Notes: a model not told the origin generated them from the letters alone. Shown: positions 42,746-51,109, counted from the stretch's first letter. The stretch: 64,000 bases of DNA from Methanoculleus oceani (GCF_023702065.1 NZ_QFDM01000003.1:1-64000), one strand, 5' to 3'. Translations and numbers: made by a program.

Positions 42746-44031
42746 CGTCCTTTCGCCTCCTGCATCAGGGCATACATCCGGGAGAGGACATCCCTGTCGG
42801 ACGGGTAGCCGGTGGAGAGAACCCTCCTCGTCCGGATGGGCACCCCGTCCATCCGGTAGGCTGTTCCCTCCGCATCGATCCCGGTCACCGCCACCGGGAT
42901 CTGGACGTTGCAGAACGCGGTGGTGGCGTTCGGGTAGGGGTCGAGCTGGACCACCGGTATATCGGCGAGATGTTCGAGGCATTTCCGCGGGAAGTGGGCC
43001 GCAGGGTCGCTCCCGACGATCAGCGCCGCATCGCACTCTTTCCGGGCCAGGATATCCACCGCCGTCGTCTCCCCGGGATTGTAGAAGGCGATCCCCCGCG
43101 AGAAGTCGATCCCGAAGGGATAGCCGGTCATCCAGGTGTTCACTTCGTTGGAGCCGTAGACGTTGTAGTGGCCCCGCATCGCCGAGATGGTGAACTTCGT
43201 GTGCCGGCTCAGTTCCGAGACGAGTTCGATGGCGTTTCGGATGTTCTTGTACTTCCCCCGGGTCATCGTGAGCCCGAGCCCGAAGTAGACCGCCCCGAAC
43301 TTCGCCGTTTTGCAGAGGTTTGCCACCCGGACGAGCTGTTCCCGGGTGACGCCCGCGACCGTCCGCGGGATCGTCTCCGTCTTCCCCTGGACGATTGCTC
43401 GGAGCGCGGAGAGGACCGCATAGTCCCCGCCGGGTTTGATCTGCACGAACTCGTCGGCGATGTTTGCCGTCTCGGTCTTCCGGACGTCGACGACGATCAC
43501 CTTCCGGTCGCGGAAGGCGTTCTCGAGGAAGAAACCTTCGGCATACCGCGTGTACCGCGAGAGGTGGCGGGGATGGGCGTCGATCGGGTTCGACCCCCAG
43601 TAGATCACGAGGTCCGCCCGGTTCTTCACCACCCCGAGCGTGCACCCCGGGTGCCCGACCTCCTGGATGGCGAGGATTGACGGCCCGTGGCAGACCGAGG
43701 AGGTGTTGTCGATGACGCCCCGCACGAGCTCGGCCATATGCACCCCCACGCACTGGGCCTCCCCGTGGGTGCCGCTCCACCCGTAGAGGAGCGGGCGCTC
43801 GGCGGAAAGGAGCATATCGGCGGCATACCGGATCGCCTCATCGCAGGAGATATCCATCCATTCGTCTCCGTCGCGCAGGATCGGGCCCTTCAGCCGATTC
43901 TCGCCCATGAACTTCGTCGTGCCGAGTTCGCAGGCATTGGTGACGGCGACTACCCTGCCCTCCTCAACCTCCACCTCGATGTCGTCGCAGAGGCATCCGC
44001 AGAAGGGGCAGACCGCGTCCTTAACGATCAT
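42742..44031 (-). CDS. fwdB: Formylmethanofuran dehydrogenase subunit B (Mo/W catalytic subunit)
   Basis: The 429-aa protein has the N-terminal [4Fe-4S] motif 'CPFCGCLC' plus 'NACELG' and the metal ligand Cys114 in 'SSVCHGPS'. The ligand is cysteine rather than selenocysteine. It reduces CO2 to formate at a tungsten- or molybdenum-pyranopterin. It is slightly shorter than some FwdB proteins but complete. ATG 44031 gives 'MIVKDAVCPFCG' and overlaps the end of fwdD by 11 bases; a TTG at 44037 is the alternative. Confidence 0.95.
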   Translation of the reverse strand: MIVKDAVCPFCGCLCDDIEVEVEEGRVVAVTNACELGTTKFMGENRLKGPILRDGDEWMDISCDEAIRYAADMLLSAERPLLYGWSGTHGEAQCVGVHMAELVRGVIDNTSSVCHGPSILAIQEVGHPGCTLGVVKNRADLVIYWGSNPIDAHPRHLSRYTRYAEGFFLENAFRDRKVIVVDVRKTETANIADEFVQIKPGGDYAVLSALRAIVQGKTETIPRTVAGVTREQLVRVANLCKTAKFGAVYFGLGLTMTRGKYKNIRNAIELVSELSRHTKFTISAMRGHYNVYGSNEVNTWMTGYPFGIDFSRGIAFYNPGETTAVDILARKECDAALIVGSDPAAHFPRKCLEHLADIPVVQLDPYPNATTAFCNVQIPVAVTGIDAEGTAYRMDGVPIRTRRVLSTGYPSDRDVLSRMYALMQEAKGR

Positions 44032-44410
44032 ACGCAAGGCCTCCCAGGTCTTCCATCAGTCCGTGAACAGTCTTCGGTTCTTCGTCCGTCGGTTCGATCT
44101 CCACCTCGTGCGACTTGAAGTCCGGCATCCCCGTGGAGTGGGTGACGGCGGCGACGATGTGGTTTGCGTAGGGTCCGTAGGGAACAAAGACGGTTCCCAT
44201 CTCCACCTCGACCGATGCGGCCGCACGCATGACGACCTCCCCGCAGGGCCCGGTCACCCTGACGGGGTCCCGGTCGGCAAGCCCGAGTTCCATCATGTCG
44301 AACTCGTGCATGAAGCAGGTCGAGGTCTCCTCCGCGTAGGCGGCAGAAGTCTTGTTCTCGACGGTCACGCCCTGTGTCACCGTCCGCCCGGTGATCATGA
44401 GAAACGTCAT
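44021..44410 (-). CDS. fwdD: Formylmethanofuran dehydrogenase subunit D
   Basis: The 129-aa protein is the molybdopterin dinucleotide-binding beta-barrel ('FLMITGRTVTQGVTVENKTSAAYAEETSTCFMHEFDMMELGLADRDPVRVTGPCGEVVMRA... VPYGPYANHIV'). Together with FwdB it completes the fold that corresponds to one formate-dehydrogenase catalytic subunit. It overlaps the upstream polyferredoxin gene by four bases. Confidence 0.94.
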   Translation of the reverse strand: MTFLMITGRTVTQGVTVENKTSAAYAEETSTCFMHEFDMMELGLADRDPVRVTGPCGEVVMRAAASVEVEMGTVFVPYGPYANHIVAAVTHSTGMPDFKSHEVEIEPTDEEPKTVHGLMEDLGGLAYDR

Positions 44411-45015
44411 GCTTCCGCCTCCTCGCCCTGCACCCCTTCAACCATGCGGGCGACCCGGATCGCGCGGTTCGGGCAGTTGGTCTCGCAGGTCTTGCACCCC
44501 GTGCACTTCTCCTCGTGGAGTATCGTCACCCGGCCGCCCTCGATCCGCATGATCACCTCGTCGCTTGCGGACGTCCCGGTCCCCGCGAGCTGGGGGTCCA
44601 CCTCCCGGTTGACCGGACAGGAGACGCAGCAGTTCCCGCACCGCATGCAGAGGGTGTCGTCGACCTCCAAGCGGTACCACGAAGAGAACGCCGTTTTATC
44701 ACGATGGGTGACGTCGAGGATCCGCCCGCTCGAAAGGACGCCCTCGGGGCACGCCTCGACGCAGAGGCCGCACCGGATGCAGTGGCCCGGGTAGATCTCC
44801 GGCTCCCACCGGTCCTTCTTGCGGAGGACGGCGATGGCGCCGGGCGCCGGGCAGATCATCATGCAGGTGAGGCACTGCGTGCACTCCTTATCGGTCAGGG
44901 TCGGGTAGCCCTTGAAGTAGGAGGGGGTCTCGAGCGGCGCGGTCTTTACGAAGAAGAAATCTTTTAGCCATTCCGGCCGGAGGAACTCCCGCACGTAGTA
45001 GACGATCGATCGCAT
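44407..45015 (-). CDS. Polyferredoxin with four [4Fe-4S] motifs, linking Eha and Fwd
   Basis: The 202-aa protein starts 'MRSIVYYVREFLRPEWLKDFFFVKTAPLETPSYFKGYPTL' and has four cluster motifs: 'CTQCLTCMMICP', 'CIRCGLCVEACP', 'CMRCGNCCVSCP' and 'CTGCKTCETNCP'. The head resembles hydrogenase-associated ferredoxins (EhaQ/NuoI-like), the tail FwdG/FwdF-type clusters. It lies between ehaO and fwdD, so it is the obvious electron wire from hydrogenase to formylmethanofuran dehydrogenase or to soluble ferredoxin. No separate fwdF, fwdG or ehaP is in the window. Confidence 0.88.
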   Translation of the reverse strand: MRSIVYYVREFLRPEWLKDFFFVKTAPLETPSYFKGYPTLTDKECTQCLTCMMICPAPGAIAVLRKKDRWEPEIYPGHCIRCGLCVEACPEGVLSSGRILDVTHRDKTAFSSWYRLEVDDTLCMRCGNCCVSCPVNREVDPQLAGTGTSASDEVIMRIEGGRVTILHEEKCTGCKTCETNCPNRAIRVARMVEGVQGEEAEA

Positions 45016-45019
45016 ATCC

Positions 45020-46105
45020 TCACCTCTCGTTGCACGCAATGCAGGGATCGCTGCTGATGAACGTCGACGTCACGTCGGCAATCGATGCGGCGTCGACGAT
45101 CATCGAGTGGGCGCAGGCCTCGATGTTCATGATCGACGGCGTCCGGATCGCGATATCGAGCACCCTGCCGTATTCGTCGGTCTTGACGGAGTAGGTCAGT
45201 TCGCCCCGGGGGGCTTCGCCGCTGTACGAGGTTTCTCCCGCCTTGCAGAGGCCGCCGCCCCGGATGGGTCCTTCGGGGAGGGTATCGACGCACTTCCGGA
45301 TCAGGTCGATGCTCTGGAAGACCTCCTGGAACCGGACCATGACCCTGGCGAAGTTGTCGCCCTCGGTCCGGGTTACCTGCTCAAAGCCGAGCTCCCGGTA
45401 GGTCGGGTGGCGGAGGCGGAGGTCGCAGACAACACCGCTCGCCCGGGCCGTGGGGCCGACGGTGTGGGCGCGGATCGCCTCCTCCCGGCTCATGACCCCG
45501 ATCCCCTTGCTCCTGAGCGCAATCAGGGGGCCGGTCTCGAAGATCCCGGTATACCGCCGCATCTCGTCCTCCACCTTCGCGAGATCGGCAAGCATCGCCG
45601 CGGCGTCCTCCGGCAGCAGGTCGAACCGGACCCCGCCCGGGATCATGTAGGCGGTGTTGATCCTCGAGCCCGTGATCCGCTCGAGGTTGTCGAGCACCGT
45701 CTCCCGGGTATTCAGGAGATACATCGCGAGCGTCTCGTGCTCGATCGTGTAGCAGTAGGAGAAGTTCGCGAGGATGTGGCTTGCCATCCGGTCGAGTTCG
45801 TTGACGATGACCCGGAGGTAGGCCGCCCGCGGCGGGACGGCGATAGCACTGATATCTTCCATCGCCTCGATGAAGACCATGTTGTGGACGACCGAGCAGA
45901 TGCCGCAGACGCGTTCCGCAAGGAACATCACCTCCTGCCAGGGGCGGCCGCGCATGATCCGCTCGATCCCCTTCTTCATGTAGCCGAGTTCGACCTCGGC
46001 CCTGAGCACCCGCTCGCCCGCCGTCTCGCACTTGAGGCGGACGGGCTCCTTCCAGCAGGGGTGCACCGGGCCGAGCGGAATGGATACGTCGACGGTCTTC
46101 TTCAT
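45020..46105 (-). CDS. ehaO: Energy-converting [NiFe] hydrogenase large subunit (EhaO-like)
   Basis: The 361-aa protein carries both nickel-iron ligand pairs: 'RVCGICSVVH' (Cys67, Cys70, His74) and the terminal 'DPCIACNER' (Cys355, Cys358). It ends right after the second pair, so no C-terminal maturation peptide is present, as in several group 4 hydrogenases. 'GPVHPCWKEPVRLKCE' and 'ELGYMKKGIERIM' are group 4 features. The active site heterolyses H2 and feeds clusters in EhaN. It overlaps ehaN by four bases. Confidence 0.93.
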   Translation of the reverse strand: MKKTVDVSIPLGPVHPCWKEPVRLKCETAGERVLRAEVELGYMKKGIERIMRGRPWQEVMFLAERVCGICSVVHNMVFIEAMEDISAIAVPPRAAYLRVIVNELDRMASHILANFSYCYTIEHETLAMYLLNTRETVLDNLERITGSRINTAYMIPGGVRFDLLPEDAAAMLADLAKVEDEMRRYTGIFETGPLIALRSKGIGVMSREEAIRAHTVGPTARASGVVCDLRLRHPTYRELGFEQVTRTEGDNFARVMVRFQEVFQSIDLIRKCVDTLPEGPIRGGGLCKAGETSYSGEAPRGELTYSVKTDEYGRVLDIAIRTPSIMNIEACAHSMIVDAASIADVTSTFISSDPCIACNER

Positions 46106-46560
46106 GGCTGTTTCTCCTCGTAGTCTTTGAATATCAACGGCGCGACCGAGAGTATGGCGGAGAGGATCTCCGTCGGGCGGGGCGGGCAGCCCGGCACCTG
46201 TGCGGCGATGGGTATGTAGTTCTCGACGGGCGGGGTCGTCAAGGTACCCCTCCGGGCATAGACGCACCCCGATATCGGGCAGTTCCCGATGGCGACGGCC
46301 ACCTTCGGCTCCGGGATCTTCTCCCAGATCTCGCGGAGTTTGTCCACCCACTGGGGCGTTACGGAGCCGATGACCAGGAGGACGTCGGCCTCCCGGGGAT
46401 TGTTGTGGACGTAGATGCCGTACTGCTCGATGTCGTAGCGCGGCGCGAGGCAGGCAAGCACCTCGATGTCGCAGCCGTTGCACGACCCGACGTCGACGTA
46501 AGCGACGTGGATCGACCTTGAGCGGACGAAGTTCTTGATCTCCTGCAGGATATTTCTCAT
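46102..46560 (-). CDS. ehaN: Energy-converting hydrogenase small subunit (EhaN-like)
   Basis: The 152-aa protein holds the proximal [4Fe-4S] ligands Cys27 and Cys30 ('GSCNGCDIEVLA'), Cys94 ('GNCPISGC') and Cys125 ('QVPGCPPRP'), as in NuoB and EchC. It forms the hydrogenase core with EhaO and lies on the membrane arm. It overlaps ehaM by four bases. Confidence 0.93.
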   Translation of the reverse strand: MRNILQEIKNFVRSRSIHVAYVDVGSCNGCDIEVLACLAPRYDIEQYGIYVHNNPREADVLLVIGSVTPQWVDKLREIWEKIPEPKVAVAIGNCPISGCVYARRGTLTTPPVENYIPIAAQVPGCPPRPTEILSAILSVAPLIFKDYEEKQP

Positions 46561-46949
46561 GAGAGGACCGCCTCCCGGACCCGGGCTTTTCCTCTCGCGA
46601 TCGCCTCGTCTCTTGACGATCCGTCCCCTATCATCGCTTTTGTCTCATCGCATATCGACCGCATTGTCTCTGTTTCCACGAGCGGCACGAACCGGGTGAA
46701 AAGTTCGCACCCGAGATCTTTTGCCGCCGGGTCGCTGTCGTTATCCGCGTGCTCCTGCCCCATCTGCCACCGGGATTCGAGGTTCTCGAGCAGGGACATA
46801 TCGAACCGCCTGATCAGCACCATCCGGAGTTTCGCGTCGGAGATGCCGAGGCGCCCGGCAATCGCCCGGACGGCCTCGTCGTGCCTCGTGCTCGTCAGGA
46901 TGGTGAACTTCATCTGGCGGAGGTCTTTCTCGTAGAGGTACCCGGTCAT
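46557..46949 (-). CDS. ehaM: Eha hydrogenase subunit M (DUF1959 family)
   Basis: The 130-aa soluble protein ('MTGYLYEKDLRQMKFTILTSTRHDEAVRAIAGRLGISDAKLRMVLIRRFDMSLLENL') matches the DUF1959/EhaM pattern by its helical 'MILTRRFDMS...LE' core and by position between ehaL and ehaN. Its biochemical role is unknown; it is an accessory subunit found only with these hydrogenases. Start 46949 overlaps the upstream gene by four bases. Confidence 0.82.
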   Translation of the reverse strand: MTGYLYEKDLRQMKFTILTSTRHDEAVRAIAGRLGISDAKLRMVLIRRFDMSLLENLESRWQMGQEHADNDSDPAAKDLGCELFTRFVPLVETETMRSICDETKAMIGDGSSRDEAIARGKARVREAVLS

Positions 46950-47188
46950 GCGAATCCTCCTGCCTTGGCGAGGGCGTAGCCGGCAAAGAGAGCGACCGCC
47001 AGCCAGAGCCCCGCCGTCTCGAACCGTTTCAACCGCTCCTCGTTCGAGGCGTAATGGATGAGGGAGAGGGCCACCAGGAGCCCGGCGAGGGCCACCGCCT
47101 CGCCCCGGACCGTCCCGTTCTGCAGCCACTGCACCAGGGCTATGACGAGGTACGCCGCCCCACCGAAGAGCACCAGTTCGCGGATCAT
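46946..47188 (-). CDS. ehaL: Small Eha membrane subunit (EhaL-like)
   Basis: The 80-aa protein has three hydrophobic helices ('ELVLFGGAAYLVIALVQWL', 'AVALAGLLVALSLIHYA', 'AGLWLAVALFAGYALAK'). Position between the NuoH-like ehaJ and ehaM fits EhaL (DUF2104 type); ehaK is the other candidate, as only one small gene is present here instead of two. It overlaps both neighbours by four bases. Confidence 0.7.
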   Translation of the reverse strand: MIRELVLFGGAAYLVIALVQWLQNGTVRGEAVALAGLLVALSLIHYASNEERLKRFETAGLWLAVALFAGYALAKAGGFA

Positions 47189-48030
47189 GGCATCACCCAC
47201 CACAGGTATCCGACGTAGGCGAGCATCGCCCCGGTGATGAGCCCCTGGATGGTGACGCTGTCGAACGGCGAGAGCATGGGCGTTATCGCGCATATGAACG
47301 AGAGCGATACGAGAACGATCGTCATGATGACGAGTGCCAGAGAGAACGGCACGGCCCCGACGAAGATCGCGACGAAGGCGTAGAGGAGCACGAACGTCTT
47401 GAGCCCGTCGATGACGGAGATCCCGGCCCGCCAGACCCCGAAGTGCTCGGTCTTGTAGCCGCTCACGAGTTCTTTACTCTCGACGATCGAGAAGGGCCCG
47501 TAGGGCATCTTCGAGAGGATAACGAGGTACATTGCTATCGCAACAGGCGGCGCTATGAGGAGGAACGGGCCGTGGACTGCCTGGTAGGCGGTGATGTCCG
47601 CGAGGAGAAGCGACCCCGTGAAGAGGTAGATCGCGGCGATCGTGACGAAGAGCGGGATCTCGGAGGCCGCGGAGATGACCGACCGAACACCGCCGAACTT
47701 CCCGTAGGGCGAGCCCGACGAGAGCCCGAACCCGTGCTCGACGACCTTATGGAGCATGTAGATCGCAAAGAGGATCAGGATGCTCTCGCCGGCGAGAACG
47801 ACGAAGAGCGCCGCGCTCCAGATGCCGATGCCGATGAGCACGACGCCCACGTAGAGCGTGGCGCTTGCGGTCTTCGGCACCCAGGTGCTCTTGAACGAGA
47901 ACTTCAGGGCGTGGAGGATCTCCTGCCAGACGGGAGGGCCCGGCCTCATCTGTACCCGTGCGATGACTTTCCGGTGGAGCCCCAGCAGGAGGAGTCCGAA
48001 CGCTGCTGCAAATACCAGGTACTCGATCAT
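47185..48030 (-). CDS. ehaJ: Eha membrane subunit J (NuoH/EchB-like)
   Basis: The 281-aa protein has about eight helices with the NuoH/HyfC signatures 'LLGLHRKVIARVQMRPGPPVWQEILHALKF' and 'YGPFSIVESKELVSGYKTEHFGVWRAG'. In complex I relatives this subunit sits where the quinone or ion channel meets the hydrogenase module. The charged residues in 'EIPLFVTIAAIYL' and 'ESKELVSGY' are candidates for ion translocation. Confidence 0.92.
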   Translation of the reverse strand: MIEYLVFAAAFGLLLLGLHRKVIARVQMRPGPPVWQEILHALKFSFKSTWVPKTASATLYVGVVLIGIGIWSAALFVVLAGESILILFAIYMLHKVVEHGFGLSSGSPYGKFGGVRSVISAASEIPLFVTIAAIYLFTGSLLLADITAYQAVHGPFLLIAPPVAIAMYLVILSKMPYGPFSIVESKELVSGYKTEHFGVWRAGISVIDGLKTFVLLYAFVAIFVGAVPFSLALVIMTIVLVSLSFICAITPMLSPFDSVTIQGLITGAMLAYVGYLWWVMP

Positions 48031-48031
48031 G

Positions 48032-48235
48032 TCAGTATCCTATGAACGGGATATCCTCTTCTCCGCCCGGAGCCCGCCACCAGAGCCCCAGGAAGAGCAC
48101 CAGTGCCGGGAAGGCGATCACGATGGCCGTCTCCGCCGCCCAGAGCGGTATGAGGCCTGCCGCCAGTGCCGCCCATGCGGCGGCGATGACGATGGCCGAT
48201 GCCGCGAGCCCCAGGGAAACCGTCTTTCTTTTCAT
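48032..48235 (-). CDS. ehaI: Small Eha membrane subunit (EhaI-like)
   Basis: The 67-aa protein has two helices ('SLGLAASAIVIAAAWAALAAGLIPLW' and 'ETAIVIAFPALVLFLGLWW') and a short acidic tail (APGGEEDIPFIGY). It lies between ehaH and ehaJ at the EhaI position, one base before the ehaJ start. The assignment rests on position and size only. The open frame continues upstream, but composition and the ATG at 48235 support the short form. Confidence 0.68.
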   Translation of the reverse strand: MKRKTVSLGLAASAIVIAAAWAALAAGLIPLWAAETAIVIAFPALVLFLGLWWRAPGGEEDIPFIGY

Positions 48236-48240
48236 GGTAA

Positions 48241-48894
48241 TCAGATAGTTATGGCAATCTCCACGACGCGCAGGAAGATCAACAGCGATGAGAGGGAGCA
48301 CATGATGACGTAGGGGGCGCCCGGCGCCCGGAACATCTCGGCCTTTGCCGCGTAGAACGGCGCCATCCCCTCTCCGATGACGCCGAGTGCGAGGAGGGCT
48401 TTGCCCACCGGCGGGACGGCAGAGGCACCGGCCGCAAGGGCCGGTATCGAGAGCGTCCCCGTCGTCGCGAGGATCAGCGCGGCGCCCCCGAAGAGCGGCA
48501 GGGTGGCGACCATGGCGACGATGCCGTACTCGTACGCGGCATCGAGGACGTGGCGACTTTTCACCGCCGCGACGATGCCGACGTTCGTGATGCCGACGAG
48601 CGAGGCAAAGAGCGTGAAGTTGAAGATGTCCCCGCTCCCCATCGCCCCCATCGTCGCGAGGCCGCACGCGATCGTCATGAACCGCCGGAAGCGCATCTCG
48701 GCGACGGCGGTCTCCTTCGCGTAGTAGGCGTCCCCCCCGAACGCTATGTCGACCTGACCCTCGGGCCTGCTCAGGATAGCGAGGCCCGTGAAGATCAGCG
48801 CGAGCACAAAGAGCGTGAGGGTGTAGGGGGTGTAGTAGTGGAGGATATCCCCGAACTCCAGCACGAAGAGGCTGCTTCCGCCGATATCAGGCAT
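48241..48894 (-). CDS. ehaH: Eha membrane subunit H (antiporter-like)
   Basis: The 217-aa protein has about six helices with 'AEMRFRRFMTIACGLATMGAMGSGDIFNFTLFASLVGITNVGIVA' and 'LLALGVIGEGMAPFYAAKAEMFRAPG'. This resembles a truncated NuoN/MrpD-type antiporter subunit and the EhaH family. ATG 48894 overlaps ehaG by eight bases; a GTG at 48903 is possible. Confidence 0.86.
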   Translation of the reverse strand: MPDIGGSSLFVLEFGDILHYYTPYTLTLFVLALIFTGLAILSRPEGQVDIAFGGDAYYAKETAVAEMRFRRFMTIACGLATMGAMGSGDIFNFTLFASLVGITNVGIVAAVKSRHVLDAAYEYGIVAMVATLPLFGGAALILATTGTLSIPALAAGASAVPPVGKALLALGVIGEGMAPFYAAKAEMFRAPGAPYVIMCSLSSLLIFLRVVEIAITI

Positions 48895-49486
48895 TCGGAC
48901 CACCCCGCATGGTGCCGATGAGCGACATCTTGGCCATGACCTTGACGAGGATCGCCGATCCCGCGAGCATGACCGCGAAGAACCAGTACTGCGGGAGGAG
49001 CATGAAGACGAAGAACGCGACGATCCAGAGCACCCACGAGTAGCCGCTCGCCGTCTCGATCAACTCGAACCGCTCGTGGTGGTCGCGGCAGAGGAAGTAG
49101 AAGAGCACGCCGAGGCCGGCGACGGCCCCGCCGGAGAACCCGGAGAGGACGATGCCGTAGACGACGAGGATCGCGGCGAGGATGCCGGGAGCGCTCTCCA
49201 TCACCTCGATCTGCAGGCCGGCCGCCGGCGGCCGGACGTAGCCCTCCTTTACCCGGTAGATCTCGGAGAGCGCGATCAGTTCCGAGACCCCCACCACGAG
49301 GCCCGGGAGGATGAGAGCCTCCGCGAGGTCGGTGCCGACGAGCGCGATGAACGCGAGGGTGACGACCTCGACAAGATCCGTGAGCAGCAGGCGGTGGAGG
49401 CCGTCGGTCTCCCGCATCAGGGCAAAGAACGCGACTCCCGCTGCCGCGAACGCCACGAGAAGGCCGATCGAGTAATCAGGAATCAT
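48887..49486 (-). CDS. ehaG: Eha membrane subunit G (DUF2105-like)
   Basis: The 199-aa protein from ATG 49486 ('MIPDYSIGLLVAFAAAGVAFFALMRETDGLHRLLLTDLVEVVTLAFIALVGTDLAEALILPGLVVGVSELIALSEIY') has about five helices and several buried acidic residues (Asp and Glu in 'TDLVEVV', 'TDLAEALI'). It belongs to the Eha membrane module. Confidence 0.86.
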   Translation of the reverse strand: MIPDYSIGLLVAFAAAGVAFFALMRETDGLHRLLLTDLVEVVTLAFIALVGTDLAEALILPGLVVGVSELIALSEIYRVKEGYVRPPAAGLQIEVMESAPGILAAILVVYGIVLSGFSGGAVAGLGVLFYFLCRDHHERFELIETASGYSWVLWIVAFFVFMLLPQYWFFAVMLAGSAILVKVMAKMSLIGTMRGGPNA

Positions 49487-49931
49487 TCTCCCTCCGGAAG
49501 AGGTAGGAGGCGATCGCGAACGCTGCAAAGAGGATGCTCGTCTCGACGACCGTATCGAGCCCCCGGGTGTTGTAGAGGATCTCGTCTATGATCCCGCCCG
49601 GATGGGCGACGATCGTCGTGCCGAGGTAGTGCGTGTGGTCCGCGAGGTACTGCGAGAGCGGCGTTAAGTAAGCGGTGACGTAGCCCGCGTAGGGCGAGTT
49701 CTCCGGGTACTGGGCGACGACCTCCGTTGTGCCGAACGGCACGCCTCCCCGGTCATAGGGGTAGAGCGAACTTGCGGGGTCGAGAGTCTTGGGGTAGAGC
49801 TGCTGCTCCTCGAATCCGAGCGGCAGGGAGAGGATGCCGGCGAGGGAGATGATGATGCACGCGCCGGCGAAGAGCGCCACGAGGTTCTGGAAGTTGGAGA
49901 CGAACCTTGAGATCCGCGTGATGATCAGCAC
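49476..49931 (-). CDS. ehaF: Eha membrane subunit F (DUF2106-like)
   Basis: GTG 49931 is preferred because GGAGG lies about eight bases upstream and the gene then overlaps the ehaE stop by only seven bases (GTGCTGA); an ATG at 49946 would overlap by 22. The 151-aa protein has one helix near the N terminus, a long outer loop ('YPKTLDPASSLYPYDRGGVPFGTTEVV... GGIIDEILYNTRGLDTVVETSI') and a last helix. The loop with 'NTRGLDTVVE' resembles MrpB/EhaF proteins. Confidence 0.84.
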   Translation of the reverse strand: MLIITRISRFVSNFQNLVALFAGACIIISLAGILSLPLGFEEQQLYPKTLDPASSLYPYDRGGVPFGTTEVVAQYPENSPYAGYVTAYLTPLSQYLADHTHYLGTTIVAHPGGIIDEILYNTRGLDTVVETSILFAAFAIASYLFRRENDS

Positions 49932-50164
49932 GATGCATCCCTCCATTCCATCAGGCGCACGATGACGAACGTGCTGATCGCGGTGACGGCAACGAACGTC
50001 AGGAGGGCCAGGGCCTCGTCGTAGGCGAGCATGACGAGGAGGAGGCCCCATGCCGGTATCTCCAGGTTGATCAGCCGGGCGACGTAGGTCTTCGGCCGCA
50101 CGAAGGCGACGGAGAGGACGCCGATCACGAGGATGGCGAGGCCGAGGACGAAGACGGCGTTCAC
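49925..50164 (-). CDS. ehaE: Eha membrane subunit E (DUF2107-like)
   Basis: The 79-aa protein has two or three helices ('MNAVFVLGLAILVIGVLSVAFV', 'LINLEIPAWGLLLVMLAYDEALALLTFVAVTAISTFVIVRL'). The glutamate in 'LEIPAWG' and the pair in 'YDEAL' are conserved-looking buried acids. It overlaps ehaD by four bases. Identity is from order and size. Confidence 0.8.
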   Translation of the reverse strand: MNAVFVLGLAILVIGVLSVAFVRPKTYVARLINLEIPAWGLLLVMLAYDEALALLTFVAVTAISTFVIVRLMEWRDASC

Positions 50165-50391
50165 GCCTGCTCCCTCCTCACGACCATCAGTATGAATATC
50201 GTGGCGATCGGGGCGATGAGGGAGACCGCGATCGCGACGTCCAGGTAGCCGCGGTCCACGATGAACGGCACGATCCCGGCGACGAGGATGCCGAGCGAGA
50301 TCACCTTCCCGTAGGAGTCACGGACGAGGGCCGTGGAGACCGCGCCGAGGAGCGCGACGAGCCCGAACGCAACCTCGAGGGCGACGATCAT
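50161..50391 (-). CDS. ehaD: Eha membrane subunit D (DUF2108-like, MrpF/G-like)
   Basis: The 76-aa protein ('MIVALEVAFGLVALLGAVSTALVRDSYGKVISLGILVAGIVPFIVDRGYLDVAIAVSLIAPIATIFILMVVRREQA') has three helices. The 'DSYGKVISLGIL' loop is typical of small Mrp-type and EhaD subunits. It overlaps ehaC by four bases. Confidence 0.8.
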   Translation of the reverse strand: MIVALEVAFGLVALLGAVSTALVRDSYGKVISLGILVAGIVPFIVDRGYLDVAIAVSLIAPIATIFILMVVRREQA

Positions 50392-50627
50392 CGTTTCATC
50401 CCTCCCGCGTAGGTGCTTGCCACGGCGTTCGCCTCGAGCGTGGAGCCGACGAAGTAGGCTGCCGCCGCGACGAGCGAGAGCGGATGGTTGAGCAGCAGGA
50501 CGATTGTCCCGGCGACGGCGAAGTTCAGGACGTTCGCGTAGGGGAGTTTCCGGCCGGTGTTCTTCTCAATGACGGCTCGTATAGCGGCAAAGACGGCTAC
50601 TCCCGCCACGATATAGAGCGCGATCAC
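50388..50627 (-). CDS. ehaC: Eha membrane subunit C (DUF2109-like, MrpC/NuoK-like)
   Basis: The 79-aa protein has three helices and a 'NTGRKLPYANVLNFAVAGTIVLLLNHPLSLVAAAAYFVGSTLEANAVAS' core. It is followed by ehaD with a four-base overlap and preceded by ehaB likewise. Identity rests on order, size and hydropathy. Confidence 0.8.
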   Translation of the reverse strand: MIALYIVAGVAVFAAIRAVIEKNTGRKLPYANVLNFAVAGTIVLLLNHPLSLVAAAAYFVGSTLEANAVASTYAGGMKR

Positions 50628-51109
50628 TGCCGGACCCTCCAGAGCCGTGCAAGAAGCCGGCTTGCGTGGGTATGGGAGAGCCCCTGGATGGTGAGGATGG
50701 CGATCACCATGCCCGCGATGAAGTCGGTGGCGGCGAACCCGACCTGGGTGAAGGCGTAGACGACGAACGTGGCGAGGACCGCACCGGTGGTCCCCGCGTA
50801 GCCGGGGTCGTGGCAGATGCGGTTGCCGATAAAGACCAACAGGGCCGCAGCGAGCCCGCCCGGGATGCCGGCGACGTAAACGCCGCAGGCGGCAAGGAGT
50901 GTTCCCGCCGAGGCGTCGGGGGAGCAGACGATGTTCCCCATCATGGTGCCGCCGGCAAGAGCGCCGCCGCCTGCCTCGATATCCCGCGCGACGGCCGACG
51001 CTCCGCTGACACCCCCCGCTTCCGGCAACCTGAAGAAAATATCGACGGTTACGAAGAGTAGCCAGCTGATGATCGCTGCCGCCAGGATATGGAGGAACTC
51101 GCCCAGCAT
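50624..51109 (-). CDS. ehaB: Eha membrane subunit B, first gene of the operon
   Basis: The 161-aa protein ('MLGEFLHILAAAIISWLLFVTVDIFFRLPEAGGVSGASAVARDIEAGGGALAGGTMMGNIVCSPDASAGTLLAACGVYVAGIPGG') has about four helices and matches the EhaB pattern. It is the first gene: upstream DNA is AT-rich and non-coding and no ehaA-like gene precedes it, although ehaA opens the operon in Methanothermobacter. So ehaA is missing, replaced, or located elsewhere. Confidence 0.83.
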   Translation of the reverse strand: MLGEFLHILAAAIISWLLFVTVDIFFRLPEAGGVSGASAVARDIEAGGGALAGGTMMGNIVCSPDASAGTLLAACGVYVAGIPGGLAAALLVFIGNRICHDPGYAGTTGAVLATFVVYAFTQVGFAATDFIAGMVIAILTIQGLSHTHASRLLARLWRVRQ

